Assembly: GCF_013466425.1 (NCBI RefSeq)
Contig: NZ_CP059165.1
Coordinates: forward strand, 4,402,001-4,466,000
Source: Mycobacterium vicinigordonae
GTDB taxonomy: Bacteria; Actinomycetota; Actinomycetes; Mycobacteriales; Mycobacteriaceae
Length of the DNA: 64,000 bases
Direction of reading: 5' to 3'
Position numbers and translations under genes: made by a program. Under the pieces are notes generated by a model. The model made no database searches. It saw only the letters and a program-made list of their open reading frames with translations, and was not told the origin of the DNA. This document shows positions 15,919 to 25,600 of the stretch, one piece after another. Positions within the stretch are counted from its first letter, which is position 1. Each line of letters starts with the position of its first letter.

Positions 15919-17406
15919 TCAAGCCGGCGCGCGCAGGCCAACGATGCTGTCACGAGTCGTTTGCAGAAGGGCACTACCCGCCTTGGCCAGGGACGGAAAT
16001 CCCCCGAAACTAGGTATCTCCCAACGAGTTTGACAGTTGGCTGCATCTATCGCCCTGGTCGCGCCGTGGTTTTGCTCGCCACTAACATACGTAAGGATCG
16101 TGGCGCCGTCCGAACCGGCGTAGGCAACACCGAAGTCCATGTCACAGGTAGGGCCGGGTTGGCCGGTGAGCAGATCCCATTGCTGCCAGCGGTCGATGCC
16201 GCCGAGGTAGAGTTTGGTGCCGATCGTCTGATAGTGCTCACCGGAGCTGGGTAGTCGGGTTTGCAGTTTGCCTGCGGCAGTGTAGATCTGCAGCCCGCCG
16301 CCGGCCAACACACTGGGCATCACCGGGTTGGGTTGCGGACGACTGGCATCAGGCAACAAAGCGACCTGGTGCCCATCAGCGTCATACAACGCCACCCCCG
16401 CGTTGTAATCCTTCTGAGTCCGAAACTCGTACGCGAAACCCCCGTTATAGACCTCGGCGTAACTCAAATTCAGGCCCCGCGGTGGCGTCGGAGTCAAATC
16501 AACCCCATCCACCGAAAACACCCGAAAACCCTGCCCCGTCAACGGATCAGCCGCCTGCATACCCAGCGTCAACGGCGCCATATCCAATGTCTGCGAATGA
16601 TCGGACTCATAAACCACGCCGCTGCCCGGCACAAACCAGGTCAACTCACCCCGCTCCCCCACACCATAGACACCCTTACCTTTGGTGACAGCAACCAGAC
16701 GGGTCTGTCCATGCCAGCTACCGATCGCCCGCAGACGCGGCTCCCCGGGGCTGTTATGAGTGTGCACCTGCGGAGGCCCGCTGAACTTCACCGCCCCACG
16801 CTCGAGATCGATCACCCACACCCGCTCCCGACCCGCGCAAAAGTAGAGACCCTCACAATCGGGGTTGAGGCACACCGCTGCGGACGGGCCATTGAGAGCG
16901 CAGTCCTCAGTCTGACCATAAAACCCGTCCAGCGGTATCAGCGGGAACGCCAACACACCTGTGCGCGTATCGATCCCATACACCCAACCCCTCGGGTCGG
17001 TACACCGCTCGGCCTGACAATTATGGGCGATGAAAAACGCTTTATCTCCGACGGCGGCAAACAGGTCGCCCACCGGCACACCGGCGGGCAGCCCGATCTG
17101 CCCCGCGGTGAGCTGCCAACCCACCACCGGTTGCCGATCCAGCGGAAACCCGATCAACCGATCCTTGGGCGTACCGATCGGCGCCTCCTTTGGCGCGGCC
17201 CCAACACCATTACCCGAACCACCGCCATGCCCACCCATACGCCACCACAACACCGCACCCACAGCGGTAACCACCACCACAACAATCACCGCCGCAACCC
17301 ACCACCACCGACCACCCCGACGACCCGACCCACCAGCCGGAACCGACGGCGACTCACCACCAGGCTCCACCCACCGAAACCCCCCCGACGGCACACCAGA
17401 ACCCAT
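15919..17406 (-). CDS. membrane-anchored beta-propeller-like protein
   Basis: This protein of about 495 residues starts at ATG 17406 behind GAGGGGG; an upstream extension to 17532 lacks a signal. A Gly/Pro-rich cytoplasmic stretch precedes one transmembrane helix (WWWVAAVIVVVVVTAVGAVLWW, about residues 35-56), followed by a large outside domain. That domain repeats beta-strand units ending in hydrophobic-aromatic strands (VYGIDTRTGVLAFPL, VWVIDLERGAVKFSG, TRLVAVTKGKGVYGV), suggestive of a PQQ/WD-type propeller. It has several cysteines (NCQAERC, LNPDCEGLYFC). It is the last gene of a three-gene operon. The ligand is unknown. Confidence 0.6.
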   Translation of the reverse strand: MGSGVPSGGFRWVEPGGESPSVPAGGSGRRGGRWWWVAAVIVVVVVTAVGAVLWWRMGGHGGGSGNGVGAAPKEAPIGTPKDRLIGFPLDRQPVVGWQLTAGQIGLPAGVPVGDLFAAVGDKAFFIAHNCQAERCTDPRGWVYGIDTRTGVLAFPLIPLDGFYGQTEDCALNGPSAAVCLNPDCEGLYFCAGRERVWVIDLERGAVKFSGPPQVHTHNSPGEPRLRAIGSWHGQTRLVAVTKGKGVYGVGERGELTWFVPGSGVVYESDHSQTLDMAPLTLGMQAADPLTGQGFRVFSVDGVDLTPTPPRGLNLSYAEVYNGGFAYEFRTQKDYNAGVALYDADGHQVALLPDASRPQPNPVMPSVLAGGGLQIYTAAGKLQTRLPSSGEHYQTIGTKLYLGGIDRWQQWDLLTGQPGPTCDMDFGVAYAGSDGATILTYVSGEQNHGATRAIDAANCQTRWEIPSFGGFPSLAKAGSALLQTTRDSIVGLRAPA

Positions 17407-17419
17407 CAACGACACCCCC

Positions 17420-17971
17420 TCACGGCACCGGCGCCGAGCCGATCGCACATACTCGCAACTCACCGTCGTCCACCCGCAGCACAAAGACCATGCTCTGATT
17501 CTCCAGGTGGGTGTTGAGCCCCCAAACCGCACCGCGCCGGTTCAGCGCGCCGGTGGCGATCACTCGCATTTCCCGTTCACTGGGACGGCCTGCTTTGATC
17601 GCCTCGATCTCGCGACCGACCATGCCGGGCGGGTCCGGGCAGGACAGCACCTTCAGATTGGCCAGACGCCGCTCATTGCGTTCCCGTATCCAGGTCCGCA
17701 CCGTGCTGTCAGCAACGACACGCGCCTGCTCGTCCGACATCGACTCGCTGGCTCCCATCGGCCGTAACGTTGGGCCGCCCTTGGGTTCTCGGCCGCCGAT
17801 CGCGACAACCAACACCGCCGCCGAGACCAGTACCGCGAGGACCGATAGCCACAGCGCGAGCCGCCCCCGACGCCCCGCGGACGACCTTAATGGCGGGTTT
17901 GCGGCGGCACAGATAGATGGTGCGTCCTGGATCGACGAGCGGTCGTCGTTGGCGTCTTCGTGAGCTATCAC
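17420..17971 (-). CDS. membrane-anchored protein with extracytoplasmic NTF2-like domain
   Basis: This 183-residue protein starts at GTG 17971, 8 bp after the upstream stop. There are about 37 cytoplasmic residues, one TM helix (LALWLSVLAVLVSAAVLVVAI) and about 120 residues outside. The outer domain (ARVVADSTVRTWIRERNERRLANLKVLSCPDPPG ... LRVCAIG) has the alpha-then-beta pattern of lumazine-binding/NTF2-like Mce-associated domains. Two cysteines, one in SCPDPP and one near the end (RVCAIG), recur in the next protein upstream, which may mean a disulfide. Confidence 0.6.
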   Translation of the reverse strand: MIAHEDANDDRSSIQDAPSICAAANPPLRSSAGRRGRLALWLSVLAVLVSAAVLVVAIGGREPKGGPTLRPMGASESMSDEQARVVADSTVRTWIRERNERRLANLKVLSCPDPPGMVGREIEAIKAGRPSEREMRVIATGALNRRGAVWGLNTHLENQSMVFVLRVDDGELRVCAIGSAPVP

Positions 17972-17979
17972 GTCAGTTC

Positions 17980-18822
17980 TCAGCCATGCGCCATCGACAC
18001 GTCACACACTTTCAGCACGCCGCCCTCGTCGCCGAGCGTGTATTCATCATCGAAGAACCCGCCCTCTTCTTGGGCAGCCTGCACTTCCTGTTCCTGGGCC
18101 TGATTCAACGGGCGAATCCGGACGGCAACCCTCACCCGAACGCGTGAGCCTTCGTCGTGGAATTCAGTGACTGCGTCGGGGAAAACCAGCGCCTGCTGCT
18201 GGCCGAAATCTCCGAGAGTGGTGAGCCATTTTTGCACCGACTGTCCTGGGTTGGTGCACGCTAACGCGCGCAGCGCCGTCACGTCAGCATGATTTTCGGC
18301 ATCAACCCACCGTCCAATCACCTTGGACGCTTCCCGCTGGCGCGGCGGCGGTTGCGGCACCGCGACGATGCCCGCTCGCGGCGGCGGACCCCACTGCCAA
18401 CCGGTCACGAAAATCACCGTCGCCGCGCCGAGACAAGCCAGCGTGACCATCAACATCGCCAGCACCGGCCAACGCCGCGGCTTGCGTGGAATCGAAAGGG
18501 ACACAGAGGGTTCCGTGCGCACCGACAGGGTCCTGTCGCTGTCGCAATCGATGATCATCCGCCGCCAGGGCGATCCCGCCGAGGCCGCCCGGCGCTGATG
18601 CTCGGCCAGCACGTCGATCGCTGTCACCGGGATGGCCACCGGGTACAGTTCACCCGCACCGCCCGTGGCGGTGGCGAGCGCGATGAGCGGCACTGCCGAT
18701 GGCTCGACCTCGGCATGCACGCTCCGCCAGCCTGCAGGCAACTCCGCCAACACCAACTGAACCGCCGTTTCGACCAGCCCGCGTTGGCCCATTCCCCCCG
18801 CACCGTCAGCGTCTACGGACAC
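17980..18822 (-). CDS. cytosolic sensor-like module fused to TM helix and NTF2-like domain
   Basis: This 280-residue protein starts at GTG 18822 (ATG 18792 is an alternative). Residues 15-110 form a soluble module (AELPAGWRSVHAEVEPSAV ... WRRMIIDCDSDRTLSV) that matches the N-terminal module of the divergent 505-aa protein (AGWVKLHG ... WLRLLFECDNSGTLRI). A TM helix follows (WPVLAMLMVTLACLGAATVIFV, about 125-146), then an extracytoplasmic NTF2-like domain with LACTNPG and a terminal VCDVSMAHG, parallel to the 183-aa protein. It is first in its operon. Function unknown; a membrane-tethered partner of the toxin module is my inference. Confidence 0.6.
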   Translation of the reverse strand: MSVDADGAGGMGQRGLVETAVQLVLAELPAGWRSVHAEVEPSAVPLIALATATGGAGELYPVAIPVTAIDVLAEHQRRAASAGSPWRRMIIDCDSDRTLSVRTEPSVSLSIPRKPRRWPVLAMLMVTLACLGAATVIFVTGWQWGPPPRAGIVAVPQPPPRQREASKVIGRWVDAENHADVTALRALACTNPGQSVQKWLTTLGDFGQQQALVFPDAVTEFHDEGSRVRVRVAVRIRPLNQAQEQEVQAAQEEGGFFDDEYTLGDEGGVLKVCDVSMAHG

Positions 18823-18860
18823 CGGCCAAGCCTAATCCGGGACGGTTCCCGACCAAATCG

Positions 18861-18882
18861 AGCGTGATTTAGCCGTGATTTA
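18861..18882 (-). promoter_or_regulatory. 11-bp-period direct repeat, PhoP-box-like
   Basis: CGTGATTTA occurs twice (18863-18871 and 18874-18882) exactly 11 bp apart in the divergent gap between the membrane operon and the YbaB-toxin operon. On the minus strand it reads TCACGGC-TAAA-TCACGCT, compared with the mycobacterial PhoP consensus TCACAGC-N4-TCACAGC: 6/7 and 4/7 matches with the correct 4-bp spacer. PhoP controls ESX-1-related genes in M. tuberculosis. Binding is unproven. Confidence 0.45.
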
Positions 18883-18982
18883 CCAATGCGCAGAGGTGCC
18901 AGAATGGTGCGAGGTTGCCGCGCGCGGCACGGTTGCCGGTATGAGATTCGTCGCCGCCGACGGAAGGCAGGAGGGAGCCGTC

Positions 18983-19516
18983 ATGGGATTGTTCGACGGC
19001 ATTTTCGACGGGGAAGCCACCGGCGATCCCGAGATCGACGAGATGTTGTCCGGTTTGCAGAAGCTGCAGTCCGCGGCGGCCGAATCGGCGCAACGGATCG
19101 CGATCGAGACCGCGGACGCGACGTCCCCAAACGGCTTGGCCCGCGTCTGGGTGAACGCGCAAGGGGTGGTGATCCAGGCCGAGTTCGACGAACGACGCTT
19201 CCCCGAGGCCACCGCGGCGGAGGTGGCCGACGCAGTGGTGCGCGCGGCCCAGGCGGCGGCGGCGAAGGTGCATGAAAAGACTGAGGCGTTGCAGGCGGGG
19301 CTGTTCCAGCAGGCCTCGGCGCTAGGAGCATTCGGGTCCTCGGATCTGCGGCCACTCGACGAACTACAGCAGTACAAGCAGCTTCATCCGACGGTGTCGC
19401 TTTCGGCACCCGACTCGCGGGAGCGTCGTGCCGCACGCGCGGAGTTGGACGCGGAGCCGGACGCAGCCGGCCGCGACGACGGCGAATGGCACTTCACGAT
19501 TGCAGACCGGGGCTGA
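18983..19516 (+). CDS. YbaB/EbfC-family protein heading the toxin operon
   Basis: This 177-residue protein starts at ATG 18983 behind GGCAGGAGGG; a longer frame from 18875 has no signal. After a short acidic leader comes the YbaB core: DEMLSGLQKLQSAAAESAQRIAIE, strands GLARVWVNAQGVVIQAEFDE, then ATAAEVADAVVRAAQAAAAKV. The C-terminal extension is charged. YbaB-type proteins head several mycobacterial ESX/toxin operons and may act as dedicated chaperones or expression regulators. The 505-aa gene follows after 71 bp. Confidence 0.75.
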   Translation: MGLFDGIFDGEATGDPEIDEMLSGLQKLQSAAAESAQRIAIETADATSPNGLARVWVNAQGVVIQAEFDERRFPEATAAEVADAVVRAAQAAAAKVHEKTEALQAGLFQQASALGAFGSSDLRPLDELQQYKQLHPTVSLSAPDSRERRAARAELDAEPDAAGRDDGEWHFTIADRG

Positions 19517-19587
19517 CTGGCTTGGCTGCCTATGATCGAATCCGTGGCAGCGCGTCGCATAGGGCGCCGATGGGCGGGGATTGGTAG

Positions 19588-21105
19588 ATGACGAATCCGG
19601 GGGATTCCGACCCGTTACGGTACGCCGCGGACGCCCTAGCCGAATCCGGCATTCCGGTGGTCGTCGATGAGGAACCGGGCGCCGGGCAAGACCCAAAAGC
19701 GCTTGTAGACCAGTTCATCCAGACGCTGGCTTCGGGGGCGCCGGCGGGGTGGGTCAAGCTGCACGGCGCGATCAGTATGGCCGGGGGCGAAGAGATCGCG
19801 CAGGCAGTGGCGGAGAACCCGGACGGCAGCGTGCGGATCCCGGTCACGTCCAACGCGCTGGAACCAATCCGATTGCACCGCCAGATCACCGCTGGGTCCG
19901 CAGGTCCCTGGCTGCGGTTGTTGTTCGAATGCGATAACTCCGGGACGCTGCGAATCGGCTTCGATTACGGGGACAACGGCCTACCGGCCGATCAGCTGCT
20001 CTCTAGCGAGGCCTATGCGCGGGATGTCCGGCAATACCCGCGCGCCGACATGCCGCTGTGGTTGTTGGCGCATCTGGGCAACGAGGGTCAACAGATGCGC
20101 AGTGCGGCCGACGCTCACCACCGCGCGTCCGTCGGCGTCGGCGAAGTCGCGACGGCTGATGATGAGATCCCTGCACTGTCGCTGTTGTGGCCGCGGATCG
20201 CCGCCCTGGCTGCGGTGTGCCGCGGTTCGGGTGCACCGGTGGGACCACGCACCGATCCGTCCTTCCAGGCTCACGTCGGAGACTCGGGGGGGTGCATCCT
20301 GGCCCGGCTGCCCGGGGATCGGGCGGTGCTGTCCGGTGGGCGCGACGACTCTCGGCTGCTGATGGCGGCGTACCGAGGTGAAATCCCCTGGCCGGATCTC
20401 TATCGGGGCGCGCCCGTCTGGCTGCACAACCTGTATCTGGACCCGCGCGCGGCATCAGGAATGTTGTCGTTCTGCTATTGGTGGCACGCTGGGCACTGGT
20501 ATCGGGCCGAATTGACCGAGGCCGCGCCGCTTCTTCAGGCTGACCCGCCCTGGGTGGCGACCGAAGAGATCGTCCGCGGGGTTCCCGGAGTGTGGTCGGT
20601 GAACAGCACCGCCAGTCTGATCACCCGGGTGTTGGGGCGCATCGGTGTGGAGTTCACCGACCACAACGCGAATAGCCCGGCGCGCCTGGTGCGCGCCGCC
20701 GAGGCCGGGATCTGCTCAGCTCATCATCTGAGCGATTTGTTCGCCAACGGGATGCCTCAGGCTTTCGACATGGCTGAGGCGCTGTCTCAGCTCGACGCCG
20801 CCGATGTGCTGCTACCGGCAATTCCAGCGCTCGATCAGGCTACCGCCACCGCGCTCGTGCATGACTACTGCCGTGACCACGGCTTCACCGCCCGCGGGTA
20901 TCCGGTCGAGCAGCTGCGCGCCGCCCGTATCGACGGCGGTTGGGACTTGTATGTGCCGGTGGCGCCCGGTGAGATCCCGATCGACGCGACGGTCTTCCTG
21001 GTCGCCGACGACGGCGTTGTCGAGCCGACCACGATGCACGATCCCGAGAAAATGTTTTTCGACTTCGCATCCCGATTCGCGAACCGGATCCGCCGGCAGC
21101 GCTGA
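19588..21105 (+). CDS. large cytosolic orphan protein of the toxin module
   Basis: This 505-residue protein has no signal peptide or TM segment; ATG 19588 follows GGGCGGGGA. At least three parts can be recognised. Residues 30-135 are the module shared with the 280-aa membrane protein. The centre (about 190-400) contains ILARLPGDRAVLSGGRDDSRLLMAAY and several aromatic strands. The C-terminal 80 residues (ALVHDYCRDHGF ... GWDLYVPVAP ... TVFLVADDGVVEP) match the end of the 434-aa protein downstream of the toxin. Immunity-protein-like composition and context make a toxin-binding role plausible, but it is not shown. Confidence 0.6.
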   Translation: MTNPGDSDPLRYAADALAESGIPVVVDEEPGAGQDPKALVDQFIQTLASGAPAGWVKLHGAISMAGGEEIAQAVAENPDGSVRIPVTSNALEPIRLHRQITAGSAGPWLRLLFECDNSGTLRIGFDYGDNGLPADQLLSSEAYARDVRQYPRADMPLWLLAHLGNEGQQMRSAADAHHRASVGVGEVATADDEIPALSLLWPRIAALAAVCRGSGAPVGPRTDPSFQAHVGDSGGCILARLPGDRAVLSGGRDDSRLLMAAYRGEIPWPDLYRGAPVWLHNLYLDPRAASGMLSFCYWWHAGHWYRAELTEAAPLLQADPPWVATEEIVRGVPGVWSVNSTASLITRVLGRIGVEFTDHNANSPARLVRAAEAGICSAHHLSDLFANGMPQAFDMAEALSQLDAADVLLPAIPALDQATATALVHDYCRDHGFTARGYPVEQLRAARIDGGWDLYVPVAPGEIPIDATVFLVADDGVVEPTTMHDPEKMFFDFASRFANRIRRQR

Positions 21106-21129
21106 CCTGCCGCGCTCCCCGCTCACCGT

Positions 21130-22191
21130 ATGCTCGGCGGGGTGCGCAGGCCCTGGAACGACTACGGGTGTCTGGAATGGACGTGGGTTCAGCTGCGCTC
21201 GGGTTTTCGCGATGGCCTGGTAGAGCCGGTGCCGGTGCTGGATATGCCTGGTTGCGCCAACGGCACTGTGTCTCGGCAGCGCTGGTTGACCTGGCAGCAG
21301 GCCAACGCGGTCAGCGCATTCGGGGTTTTGTTCATCCGCGAGATTGTTGCCGCGTTGGCCGAAGACGGCATTTCGCCGGCCCATTCCTGGCTGGAACAGT
21401 CGTTAGGTGCGATGTCGTGGGGTGGGCGCAAGCGACTGTTCATCAGCAAGGCCGACGTGAATGGTGTGTATCTGCGCAGTGCGGTGGCCGTGCCGCGGGA
21501 CGCGGTCGATTCGTCGTTGCTTTCCGAGCGGATCTTGCCGAAGGTGTGCGCGCAGTATCCCGTCGCGCAATTGCCTCCGGCGTGGCGGCGGGATCATCTG
21601 CCCGGGCCGTACGGTTCACGGATCTCGCTAGAACGGCCACGGCGTAGATCGGATACCCAGGCCGACACCAGCAAGATCGTCCTCACCAGCGCCACCTATT
21701 ACCTCCGCTATCTCGAAGCCAGCCACGACTGGCCGGGCACGGTAGGGTCGCGGCACTGGCCGCTGGACCCCGCCGACGAGCGCGGACCGATCGTGTACGA
21801 CCAGCCGCCAGAACTACGGCCGCTACCCCGGGACACGGTTCCCGCGGCCGCGCAGCGGACGCTGGCCGAGGTCCGGGACTGGGGCGCGTTCCTCGGTTTC
21901 ACGGTCGGGACGGCGACCGAGGGGCGATGGCTGCCTGGTGAAGGCCGCTCCGGCGACGCGGGCTATGAGGGTTACGAACTCACAGCACCGGTGACGTTGA
22001 ATGTGAGCGAAGACCAGATCTGGGCGCGCGCCCAGCCTTACATCGGCTTTCTGACGGTGAGCCCGGCGGAGCGGCCGGGACGCGCTCTGATCGATGTCCA
22101 TGTCCGGGGTGGCTTGATGGCCGCCGTCAATGGTCCCGATGGCAACGGCAACTTCGAGCTGCGCATCTCCAGCGGCTATTACCGGCGCTAG
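21130..22191 (+). CDS. orphan 353-aa protein of the toxin module
   Basis: This soluble protein, 25 bp after the 505-aa gene, is very rich in Trp, Tyr and Arg. ATG 21130 is used, with GTG 21142 possible. The first half is mainly helical (RWLTWQQANAVSAFGVLFIREIVAALAEDG). The second half includes TYYLRYLEASHDWPGTVGS and a strand-rich C-terminus (YELTAPVTLNVSEDQIWARAQ ... FELRISSGYYRR). I do not recognise the family. The position between YbaB/505-aa and the WXG100-toxin pair suggests a chaperone or immunity role. Confidence 0.6.
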   Translation: MLGGVRRPWNDYGCLEWTWVQLRSGFRDGLVEPVPVLDMPGCANGTVSRQRWLTWQQANAVSAFGVLFIREIVAALAEDGISPAHSWLEQSLGAMSWGGRKRLFISKADVNGVYLRSAVAVPRDAVDSSLLSERILPKVCAQYPVAQLPPAWRRDHLPGPYGSRISLERPRRRSDTQADTSKIVLTSATYYLRYLEASHDWPGTVGSRHWPLDPADERGPIVYDQPPELRPLPRDTVPAAAQRTLAEVRDWGAFLGFTVGTATEGRWLPGEGRSGDAGYEGYELTAPVTLNVSEDQIWARAQPYIGFLTVSPAERPGRALIDVHVRGGLMAAVNGPDGNGNFELRISSGYYRR

Positions 22192-22284
22192 CTGGGGTTT
22201 CGCCGACCGCAATTGATGCGGATATTCGCCGTGGCGGTGCTCTACGATAACGATTCAGGTATGTGAGCTGTCGAGGGGGCTGCG

Positions 22285-22566
22285 ATGAGCACGTTCGAAT
22301 TCCACGAGCCGGCGGCGCGGGCCGCGGCCAAGCACTGGAAAGAAGCCGCCAACACACTCAATTCGGTGGCTCAAGCCGCTGCCGAGATCACTGGCCGGCC
22401 GTGGGGTGGCGGGGAGATCGGGGACGCGTTCAACGAGCAGTTCGAGCCCGACCGCCGCACAGTTCAGCAGCAGGCCACCCAACAGAAGAAAACAGTGCAG
22501 TCCGTCGAGCCGGTCCTAACGCGTGCGGCGAATGTCATCAGCGAGCAAAGCCGCAACCTGACCTGA
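22285..22566 (+). CDS. WXG100 protein, partner of the CpnT-like toxin
   Basis: This 93-residue two-helix protein has a canonical turn TGRPWGGGEIG (W-G-G, about residue 41). It contains no tyrosine, hence no YxxxD/E signal. It sits 68 bp upstream of the giant toxin, as small esx genes (esxE/esxF) sit next to cpnT in M. tuberculosis. I infer that it helps export the toxin by dimerising with the toxin's own N-terminal WXG-like domain. Confidence 0.85.
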   Translation: MSTFEFHEPAARAAAKHWKEAANTLNSVAQAAAEITGRPWGGGEIGDAFNEQFEPDRRTVQQQATQQKKTVQSVEPVLTRAANVISEQSRNLT

Positions 22567-22634
22567 CCTGACGAAAGTCGGGGCCGAATGTCGTGACGCA
22601 CATGCGAGCGTGAATGGCGCGGAGCGCCTGAATT

Positions 22635-25600
22635 ATGGGAATGGAATGTCCTGCAGCGCTGCGGTGGCTGCTGAAGGAGGTCGTCGGCGCGGAGTGGCCC
22701 GGCGGTGACGAAGACGAATGCCGTGCGCAGGCCGATCAGTGGAAGCACCTGGCGCAAACCCTGCAGCAGCTCGGTCCGGTGGTCAACGGAGCGCGTAACA
22801 AGGCGCTCGAAGGTTTCGGTTCGGGTGAGTTTCACGAGTATTTAGCCGATCAGCTCAGTCACATTCCCGGCGGGCTGGACACGCTGATCAAGAATTTCGA
22901 GAACCTAGAAGGCCGGTTGCGACATGTCGCGGGCGAGATCGAGACGGCCAAGAGAGCCTTCATCATTGCGTTGACCGCGCTCGCCGCCTCGGTGGTCCTC
23001 TCGTTTTTCCTGGGCCCGCTCGTCGATGCGGTCGCGGTCGGGGTGGCCCGAGCCGCGATCTACCTAGCGATTAGGACCGCAGTGGGCCGAATCGTGGCGC
23101 GGGTGGCGGCCTCGGTCCTGGCGAAGCTGGCGACGAAGCCGTTGGCGGAAGCCGTCGTCCAAGCGACCGTCCGAACCACGCTGGTGGTCGGCAAGGGCGC
23201 TGCAATCGGAGCCGGGAGCATGGCCGGATTCGACGTCACCTCGCAGGGCTTGCAGATAGCGGCCGGAGACCGCAAGGGATTCGACCTCAACGAGCTGGGC
23301 CGGTCGACGCTGTCGGGGGCGATCATGGGCGGCGTCGGCGCGCCTGTGGCTGGGATAACGGCGTCAGGGCTGGGCCGGGTCGGGGCCAGGATCGGCGGTA
23401 TCGCGCCCGTCGGCGCACGAATTGTCACCGCCACCCAGAAGCCCTTGGCCGGATTCTCCGCCAACTTCAGTGGCATGGCCGCCGCGCAATATGTCCAAGA
23501 GGGAAAAGTCGATCTCTCACATGTCGCGCAGACCAGCCTTGCCTTCAGCGCCTTCGACCCGGTCATGCATCCGGCCTCGGAAAAGATCAACAGCGTCGTC
23601 GGCGATCGGCTCGGCGTGGCGCCGATGCACGACGTCGTCGCCCAGGCCCTCGACCGCCACGGCCTCGACACGCTCCCTTGGCGCGACTCCCCCTCGACAC
23701 CCGGCCAAACCTCGCCGCATCCAGACGCGGTAGCCGACCGCGGTGTCGACACCGGTGTTCACACCAATCTCGACGGCGGGCCGACGCGATCAGACCCCGT
23801 CAGCCACCCGCCGGCAGCCGCTGATCCCAATGTGGGCGCGGCGGCGTCGCATCCGCACGGCGGGACCGAGTCGGCCGGGATACGGTCACCGGCGCCGGAG
23901 GCGCGGGCGGCGGAGCCTGCCACACCCGGACCCCGGCCCGAGACGGCAACGCCACGCGGTGCCAGCTTGTCTTCGGGCACTACCTCGCTGGGAGCCTCGG
24001 CGAGCGGGCACAACGGTGTGCCCGTGGCCCAGATCGCCGACGCCCGGGCCGCGGCGCCCATCGCCGACTCCGGAGTCGCCCGCGCATCGACGCCGACCGC
24101 AGACCCCGGCGTGACCCGCGGCACCGGGGACTCGCTGCGCTCGGCCAGCTCCGAGGTGGCAAGCCCGGCCGACACGCGCGCGGCCCAGCAGGCGCCAGGT
24201 GATGGCATCGGCAGCGATCGACCCGGCGCCCGACTGACCGGTGATAGTCGCATCGGCGAACAGATGGACCAACCCCGGCCGGGGCACAGTGGGCCGGACA
24301 AACCCGTCGGGCCCGAGCCCGGCACCGGTCGTGGACCCGAACCACCGGTCCCCCAAGGGGTTTCGGCGTGGCAGCCGTCGCACCCCGAGGACGTCGTGCG
24401 CGCTGTCGACCACGTCAAGGGTGACGTCGGCGATGCGCTGGCCGCCCCGGACAAGAACAGCAAAGCTTGGACGCAGGCTGTTCACGAGCAGAACAGTCAA
24501 CGGTTGCAACGGTGGAATGACCTCGACCCGGCGATGCGTGACGCCATCGTCACGCACGAGACGCGGCCGGGCCACTACAGCGAACTGGGCGACCTCAAGG
24601 GGGGTCTGCCGCCGGACGTTCAGGCGAGGTTCGTGGAGCACAACCTGCAGGAACGCTTCGCTCAGCAGCATCCGGAGTGCAACCCTGCGGTGATTCGTGA
24701 CTGGGCCGAGAAAATGGACGCGCATCTGCGTGATCCCGAAAACCACCCGCGGCCCAGATTGCAGGACTTCGAGAATCTGCCGGATACCAGTCGCCACACA
24801 TTGCCTGGCGAGATTATGCGATCGATCCGGCTGGACTCCGAGACGCGCGCGGTGGACCGGATCTGGCACGAGCGGTACGACCCGGATCCCGGTGCCGGGC
24901 CTCGGCACCTGCTGCGGTTCAATCCCCGCGAGTTCGGCGGCGACGGCGAAATCATCATGGGCATCGGCGACCTGCACGCTCCCAAAGAGATCGCGGTCTA
25001 CACCCCGGGTATTCGCAGCACCGCCATGTCCTTCGACGGCATCGTGGCGGATGCCGAGAACCTGCACATCCGGGCCAGCGAGCTCAAGCCGGACATGCCG
25101 CGGCTGACGGTGGCCTACCTGGGTTACGACGCCCCCTCCGGAATACGCATCCTCGGGCAGACCGTCACCCCGGCATTCGCTGAAGCCGGTGGACACCGGC
25201 TAGCTCACGATGTCGCGGCGTTGCACGCCTCATTCGCCGGCAATCCCACCGTCCACCTCATCGGGCACTCCTACGGCTCGACAACGACAGCCTTCGCCGG
25301 CGCAGGCGGACGGCTCGGCGATTACGTCCACTCGGTGACCCTGGCCGGGTCCCCGGGCGCCGGGCCGCTGGCCCACGCTCGCGATTTCGACGTCGGTGAT
25401 CGGGTCTATGTCGCGTCGTCGAGCAAGGACATCGTCACCAAGTTCGGCAGCTCACCGCAGCGCGGCTATCCGCTTTACGGCAGGATCGGGGACCTGCCGA
25501 TCCGCGGAGATCTGTTGCACAAGTTCGGCCGGGTTCCAGTTGTCGGCCCGGTGTTCGACGGGGCCGGGCGGGTGCTGGATCGGTTCGGGCACTATCTGAA

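Noticed and set aside
16261-17517. 418-codon plus-strand frame opposite the propeller-like gene
   Set aside because: Composition is His/Arg/Pro/Thr shadow sequence; the minus strand has a TM helix, strand repeats and a good start signal.
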